Positions 15,359 to 19,332 of a DNA stretch of 19,332 nucleotides are shown one piece after another. Below the pieces are notes generated by a model. The model saw nothing but the letters and a program-made list of their open reading frames with translations. It ran no database searches and was not told where the DNA came from. Position 1 is the stretch's first letter. The number at the start of each line of letters is the position of its first letter. Source of the stretch: CAYWNK01 sp047639615. GTDB taxonomy: Bacteria; Planctomycetota; UBA1135; GCA-002686595. The DNA lies in contig JBLIOL010000072.1 in NCBI GenBank assembly GCA_047639615.1, positions 1 to 19,332 of the forward strand. Reading direction: 5' to 3'. Position numbers and translations under genes: made by a program.

Positions 15359-17740
15359 CTACTGGAAAGTGATGCTCAAGCCCGTGGTGAAGTTCGAGGT
15401 TGAGGCCGGGTTGAGGTCCCGGTACCAAGCCTGGAAGTGCCAGGTTTCACCGGCTAGGATTGAGGTCGTGCCCGTGGGGATCGGGGTGTTGGGCAAGTCC
15501 AAGAGGAGGCTGAAGCTGCCGCCCGCGCCCGAGGACTGCGGAGGCATGTTGTAGCGTCCGATTTGGCCGCCTAGGCAGAGGGTTCCCTGGCTCCCACCCG
15601 CGTTGGGTGTGAAGGCCTGGGTCAGGCTGTTTAGGAAGAAGCCGAACTGGTTCGCGGGCAGGTCGCCTGCGCTCAGGGTCAGGTTGTTGGCCGCGGCCAC
15701 ATCGCTGCCGCTGGCGGCCATCTTGCCGTCCGTGCCCGTCGAGTTGTTGACCGCGGGCGAGCAGTACGTGGTTCCGATCCCGCCGCCGTTGCAGACGATC
15801 TCACCGACCTTGACCGCGTCCACGCCAGCCTCGACCGTCGAAGCCGCGCCAGCATCCGTTACGCGGAAACGTACCCGCATGGTGTTGGTCAGAGTGACCC
15901 CAAGACCCGTGAGTTCGCTCTCCGTGATGACGACCGAAGTCCAGGCCAGGCCCTTGCTCACGTCGTGCAAGGCCACCGTTGTCCAGGTACCGACTCCGCC
16001 AATGCTGTTCACCTCGACCTGCATGGTGTCGGAGCCATCGTCATTGCTGAGGTTTAGGAAGTAGGTGTAGAGCAGGCCGCGGTTGCCGCCCGTGAAGTCC
16101 AGCAGCGGGGAGGTCAGGCGCACTTCGCCATTGTCTACGTCGCTCTCGCCGGGCGTGTTCTGGGTCAGGTAGCAGCTGCCGCTGCCATCGCCGTCACTGG
16201 CCGGGTCAAAGGCATTGCCCCCGTCGTCGATGGGGACGCCACGCTCCCAGGCGCCGGCGGAGGCCCCGAAGACCGAAGTGCCCCAGGCCAAGTCCGACTC
16301 GAAGTTGTCCGAGAAGGTCACAACCTCGGTGCCTACGCCCAAGGTGTAGAAATCGACGGGAGCGTTGGGAGGCAAGGAGAGCAGGCCGCAACCGGCGTCT
16401 TGGGCTGTGATGTAGTACTCCGGCTCGTCGCCGCAGGCGAAGGCCGGCAGTGCGCCTTCATACAGGCCGCTACCCAGATCGGTCATCAAAATCGAGCTAA
16501 AGGTCAGCGCCGAGCTAGCGCGGAAGAACAAGGTTTGGGTGCCAGCAATCGGGCTTCCGAAGACCGACATGCGCACGACCGAGGTGGTCCCGGGAGCGAT
16601 CGGATTGGGCGGGGTCGCCTCAAGGTTGATGCCACCGTCCGAGCAAATTCCAAGCGGGTTGGCCAGGGCGTTTTGCAGGTCGGGATGCGTGCTCTGGGTG
16701 CCCCAGTTGTTGCCTGAGGAGCAACCACCGTGGGTGTGGATGCCCACGGCGTCGCCGGTCTGCTCGTGAATCACCGGGGATCCGGAGTTGCCGCCGGTGG
16801 TGTCGGTCACGTAGCCAATCTGCGTGCCGGTATTGTTGACCAGGGGGCCGACGTTGGTCTGTTGCACCTGGTTGTGGGTCGAAGGGGTGTTGTCGACACC
16901 ATATCCGGTGATGCGAATGTCATTGCCTGTGGTGATCGCAGGGGGGACGCCGACCGTAAAGACGCTGCCCTGGGCCTGGGCCGCCGTCAGGCCCGTGGTG
17001 CTGTTCGGGAAGGTGCCGAAGTAGCCCCAGTCGTTGCCAACACCTTGGCCGCCGTTGGTGATGAGCGATGAGCTATCCACCGCGTACTGATCCGCGGCAG
17101 GCGGGTTGTTGAGGCTGCCGTTGGCATCGGACAGGGGCACGTTGAACTGCAGCACGCTGATGTTGCTCGTGCAGTGGCCAGCCGTGAGGGCGCAGCCTTG
17201 ACAGTCGTCGATCAACCAGCCCGTGCAGCCGATGGGCAGCAAGCGCCCCGCGCGCGGATCGCTAGAGAGAATCCGATCGTCTGTTGGTCCGCACTGGGAT
17301 TCTTGCTGTCCGGGGATGCCGGCGTCTACCGCGCGCAACTTGACACGCGACACTCCTGTTCCCGGATAGGCCAGGACCTCAACTTGCACCGTATCTCCGT
17401 TGAGGTAGGCGCTGGACCTTTGCCATTGATCCACGTGGCGGGAGTTCAATTCCTGGACGTCACCATCGAGCCAGGAGGTTAGGCGCAGGATTGCACCGTT
17501 GCCCTCCCAGACATCTCCCGCGAGCGTGACCTCGTCGAAGTACAGACGGAGCCAAGTCGAGCCTGCCATCTGGACCGGGAAGGAAATGATGACTTCGGGC
17601 TGGGAGCCCGTGTTGGCGACCTCGCCGGAGTCGAGAGCTAGGGGAACCGAATGGTAGAGAGGCGCAGCGGTTTGGGCCTGGGCCGAGGCCGTCAGCAGAA
17701 CCGCGACTCCTGCCAGGAGCGGAAGATTGAGAGCTTTCAT
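15359..17740 (-). CDS. Protein C: secreted trypsin-like serine protease with C-terminal domain
   Basis: A 793-residue exported protease. The signal peptide MKALNLPLLAGVAVLLTASA is followed by likely cleavage near QAQ (residue 23). A propeptide-like beta-rich region leads to the chymotrypsin-fold catalytic domain. The triad is read as His189 (LTAGHC), Asp237 (GNDWGYFG) and Ser319 (TGGNSGSPVI), with Cys-rich segments around it. From about residue 478 an NFESDLAWG ... WERGVP segment resembles a MAM/jelly-roll module, and the C-terminal domain runs from Tyr659 (YCSPAVNNSTG) to GLSITFQ. A TTG three codons upstream (17749) is a possible but weaker start; ATG at 17740 begins the signal peptide. The 3' end is present again as the remnant C' (8064-8257). 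It is divergent from D. The protease class is firm; the substrate is unknown. Confidence 0.9.
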   Translation of the reverse strand: MKALNLPLLAGVAVLLTASAQAQTAAPLYHSVPLALDSGEVANTGSQPEVIISFPVQMAGSTWLRLYFDEVTLAGDVWEGNGAILRLTSWLDGDVQELNSRHVDQWQRSSAYLNGDTVQVEVLAYPGTGVSRVKLRAVDAGIPGQQESQCGPTDDRILSSDPRAGRLLPIGCTGWLIDDCQGCALTAGHCTSNISVLQFNVPLSDANGSLNNPPAADQYAVDSSSLITNGGQGVGNDWGYFGTFPNSTTGLTAAQAQGSVFTVGVPPAITTGNDIRITGYGVDNTPSTHNQVQQTNVGPLVNNTGTQIGYVTDTTGGNSGSPVIHEQTGDAVGIHTHGGCSSGNNWGTQSTHPDLQNALANPLGICSDGGINLEATPPNPIAPGTTSVVRMSVFGSPIAGTQTLFFRASSALTFSSILMTDLGSGLYEGALPAFACGDEPEYYITAQDAGCGLLSLPPNAPVDFYTLGVGTEVVTFSDNFESDLAWGTSVFGASAGAWERGVPIDDGGNAFDPASDGDGSGSCYLTQNTPGESDVDNGEVRLTSPLLDFTGGNRGLLYTYFLNLSNDDGSDTMQVEVNSIGGVGTWTTVALHDVSKGLAWTSVVITESELTGLGVTLTNTMRVRFRVTDAGAASTVEAGVDAVKVGEIVCNGGGIGTTYCSPAVNNSTGTDGKMAASGSDVAAANNLTLSAGDLPANQFGFFLNSLTQAFTPNAGGSQGTLCLGGQIGRYNMPPQSSGAGGSFSLLLDLPNTPIPTGTTSILAGETWHFQAWYRDLNPASTSNFTTGLSITFQ

Positions 17741-18001
17741 CGTTTGCAAGCGATAGGGGTGAAGGGGGCTTGGGCCAGGCTACCACTCCTCCCCGCAACC
17801 AGGAACCTGGGCGGTCCGTCGCGTTGGCTACACTTACAGGAAGGGCCTGAAGCGGCCGGACCCGGACGGAGGTGCGCGGTCTTGGACCCCTCATGGGGGT
17901 GCTCCTGGTGGGGGGCCGTACGGGTTTCGCCGCGGGCACTACCATGGGACCCAGAAGTAGTTCGCTCCGACCCTTCCCCCTCCTAACCACGGATACCTTC
18001 T
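17741..18001. promoter_or_regulatory. Divergent intergenic region between C and D
   Basis: These 261 bases separate two divergent starts and should contain promoters for both. No clear -35/-10 boxes or Shine-Dalgarno sequences are recognised, and no gene is supported inside. Confidence 0.35.
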
Positions 18002-19090
18002 ATGGACGCACCCGTTCGTTTTCTCACCATCCTCGCTGGCTTGACGCTGACCGCCTCCCTCGCCACAGCGCAAAACTGGCAGGACGACTTTGATTCCTAC
18101 GCCGCCGGCAGCGCGATCGAGGGTCAAGGCGGTTGGATGAACTGGGCCGGCGCTGCGTCGAACCAGACCATCAACACGGTCTCTAGCAACTTCGCTCACT
18201 CGGGCAGTAAGTCCGTGCGCATCGACACCGGTTCGGACACCGTCCAGCCCTTCAACCTGACCTCGGGCAAGTGGGTAGTGACCGCCCACATGTACATCCC
18301 CACCGGTTTTGACGGCGTCACGATGTTCATCATGCTGAACACCTTCGCAACGCCGGCAGGCCCGTACAACTGGTCCCAGGAAGTGCACTACGACGCCCAG
18401 GCCGACACGATTCTTTTCCGCGGCGGCGGTGGAACGACCCTCAACGGCCTGACCTACGATGCTTGGACCGAGCTGCGTCATGAGATCGACTTGGATCTCG
18501 ATACCTGCGACGTCTATTACGAAGGTGCACTGGTCAACAGCTTCACCTGGTCCCAGGGCGTATCTGGCGCCGGTGCTACTGAACTGGCAGTGATCGACCT
18601 CTACCCCGCGACGACGACTACCACCGAGGTCTACTGGGACTCCATGAGTGTCACTCAGGTCTTCGGCGGCCTCGGCAGCAACTACTGCGGTCCTGCGGTG
18701 CTCAACTCGACCGGGCAACCGTCAGTGATCAGCGCCGCCGGATCGGTCCTTGCGGTCGATAACGACGTGACCCTGACCTGCTCGCAGATGCCGCAGAACG
18801 AGTTCGCCTTCTTCCTGAACTCGCTCACTCAGGGCTTCGTGGCCAACCCGGGCGCCAGTCAGGGCAACCTGTGCTTGGTCGGTTCCATCGGTCGCTACAA
18901 CGCGAACATCCTGAACTCCGGCACCATCGGTGAGGTCAGCCTGGTGCTCGACCTGCCCAACACCCCGATCCCCACGGGCACCGCCGCGATCATGGCGGGC
19001 GAGACCTGGAACTTCCAGTGCTGGCACCGTGACCTAAACCCTGTGCCCACTTCGAACTTCTCGGACGGGCTGTCGATTACTTTCCAGTAG
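18002..19090 (+). CDS. Protein D: secreted jelly-roll-like protein with C-terminal domain
   Basis: A 362-residue exported protein. The signal peptide (RFLTILAGLTLTASLATAQ) ends near residue 24. Residues 25-222 are a beta-rich module that starts QDDFDSYAAGSAIEGQGGW and contains SGSKSVRIDTGSD and YDAWTELRHEIDLDLDTCDV. This pattern is typical of concanavalin/LamG-like jelly-roll domains, which often bind carbohydrate. The C-terminal domain runs from Tyr228 (YCGPAVLNSTG) to GLSITFQ and is the closest relative in the window of the C-terminal domain of protease C (shared FFLNSLTQ, LDLPNTPIPTGT, ETWNFQ, RDLNP). No catalytic residues are recognised. ATG at 18002 directly precedes the signal peptide. 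The gene is monocistronic, with a strong hairpin 23 bases after its stop. Confidence 0.88.
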   Translation: MDAPVRFLTILAGLTLTASLATAQNWQDDFDSYAAGSAIEGQGGWMNWAGAASNQTINTVSSNFAHSGSKSVRIDTGSDTVQPFNLTSGKWVVTAHMYIPTGFDGVTMFIMLNTFATPAGPYNWSQEVHYDAQADTILFRGGGGTTLNGLTYDAWTELRHEIDLDLDTCDVYYEGALVNSFTWSQGVSGAGATELAVIDLYPATTTTTEVYWDSMSVTQVFGGLGSNYCGPAVLNSTGQPSVISAAGSVLAVDNDVTLTCSQMPQNEFAFFLNSLTQGFVANPGASQGNLCLVGSIGRYNANILNSGTIGEVSLVLDLPNTPIPTGTAAIMAGETWNFQCWHRDLNPVPTSNFSDGLSITFQ

Positions 19091-19113
19091 GACTCCCAAC
19101 TTCGAAGCAACGA

Positions 19114-19154
19114 CAGACGGGCCACCTTCCCCACGCGGGAAGGCGGCCCGTCTG
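19114..19154 (+). terminator. Long hairpin after gene D
   Basis: The arms 19114-19131 and 19137-19154 form an 18-bp stem with a single A-C mismatch around the 5-base loop cacgc, beginning 23 bases after the stop of D. Its strength and position make a terminator or mRNA 3'-end stabiliser likely. No T-run follows. Confidence 0.7.
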
Positions 19155-19332
19155 CTCGTACTCCTGCTCCGGCATGCCCATAATCATGACCGCCGGCTTG
19201 GCGCCGGGTGAGTCCTTTAGGGTGGGGAGGAAGTTACGATCATGTCGCGCCAGGTCGATGCTGCTACGAGCACGCCGTGGTGGGGGACCCCTCACCCCAG
19301 TGCCTGCGTAGCTCAAGGACGAACTTCCCTTC
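19155..19332. other. Right-edge stretch with no supported gene
   Basis: After the hairpin there are 178 bases. A plus-strand frame from the ATG at 19241 stays open to the window end, and a minus-strand frame from 19316 runs back through the hairpin into the end of D. Neither has a recognisable motif, and neither is called as a gene. Confidence 0.3.

Larger units (their letters stand above)
12937..15552. repeat. Duplicated block, copy 2 (end of A' + B2 + end of C)
   Basis: The direct-orientation partner of 5651-8257. Here the gene A part is the truncated remnant and the protease part belongs to the intact gene, the mirror of copy 1. That reciprocal pattern of truncation is the signature of a tandem duplication whose junction lay where gene E now sits. 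Confidence 0.9.

Overview
The window comes from a GC-rich bacterial genome that is most likely a member of the Planctomycetota. The sequence shows a dense set of large secreted proteins with Cys-containing dockerin-like motifs (pattern DCNxNGxPDxCE), FG-GAP and GloVer-type repeats, carboxypeptidase-regulatory-like domains, and a roughly 130-145-residue C-terminal domain that opens with YC...NS(T/A)G. From memory of the family, that domain is abundant in Saltatorellus/Engelhardtia-like planctomycetes, but no search was possible here. Shine-Dalgarno signals are mostly absent, which also fits the phylum.

Layout, left to right: an unassigned edge (1-295); a secreted metzincin-type zinc metalloprotease with dockerin-like repeats and an NHL-like propeller (minus, 296-3391); an FG-GAP propeller plus C-type lectin protein, here called A (plus, 3689-5767); a membrane-anchored or secreted carboxypeptidase-regulatory-like protein, B1 (minus, 5780-7723); a truncated copy of the 3' end of a protease gene, C' (minus, 8064-8257); a very large secreted GloVer-repeat protein, E (plus, 8776-12690); a decayed copy of the 3' end of A, A' (plus, 12937-13053); a paralogue of B1, B2 (minus, 13066-15018); the intact trypsin-like protease C (minus, 15359-17740); and a secreted jelly-roll-like protein, D (plus, 18002-19090), followed by a strong hairpin.

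The main structural result is a tandem segmental duplication. The order A - B1 - C' - [E] - A' - B2 - C is what a direct duplication of the block 'end of A + B + end of C' leaves behind. The GloVer gene E, with about 4.7 kb of flanking DNA, sits exactly at the duplication junction. Divergence along the two copies is very uneven: C' is about 98% identical to C, A' about 83% identical to A, and B1 and B2 are only about 70% identical as proteins.

No metabolic pathway, defence system, RNA gene, CRISPR array or transposase was recognised. The genes share a theme rather than a pathway. Nearly all encode exported, repeat-rich, Ca-binding or adhesive surface proteins or proteases, and four of them carry related C-terminal domains that may act as a common export or anchoring signal. 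Their biological roles are inferred only.
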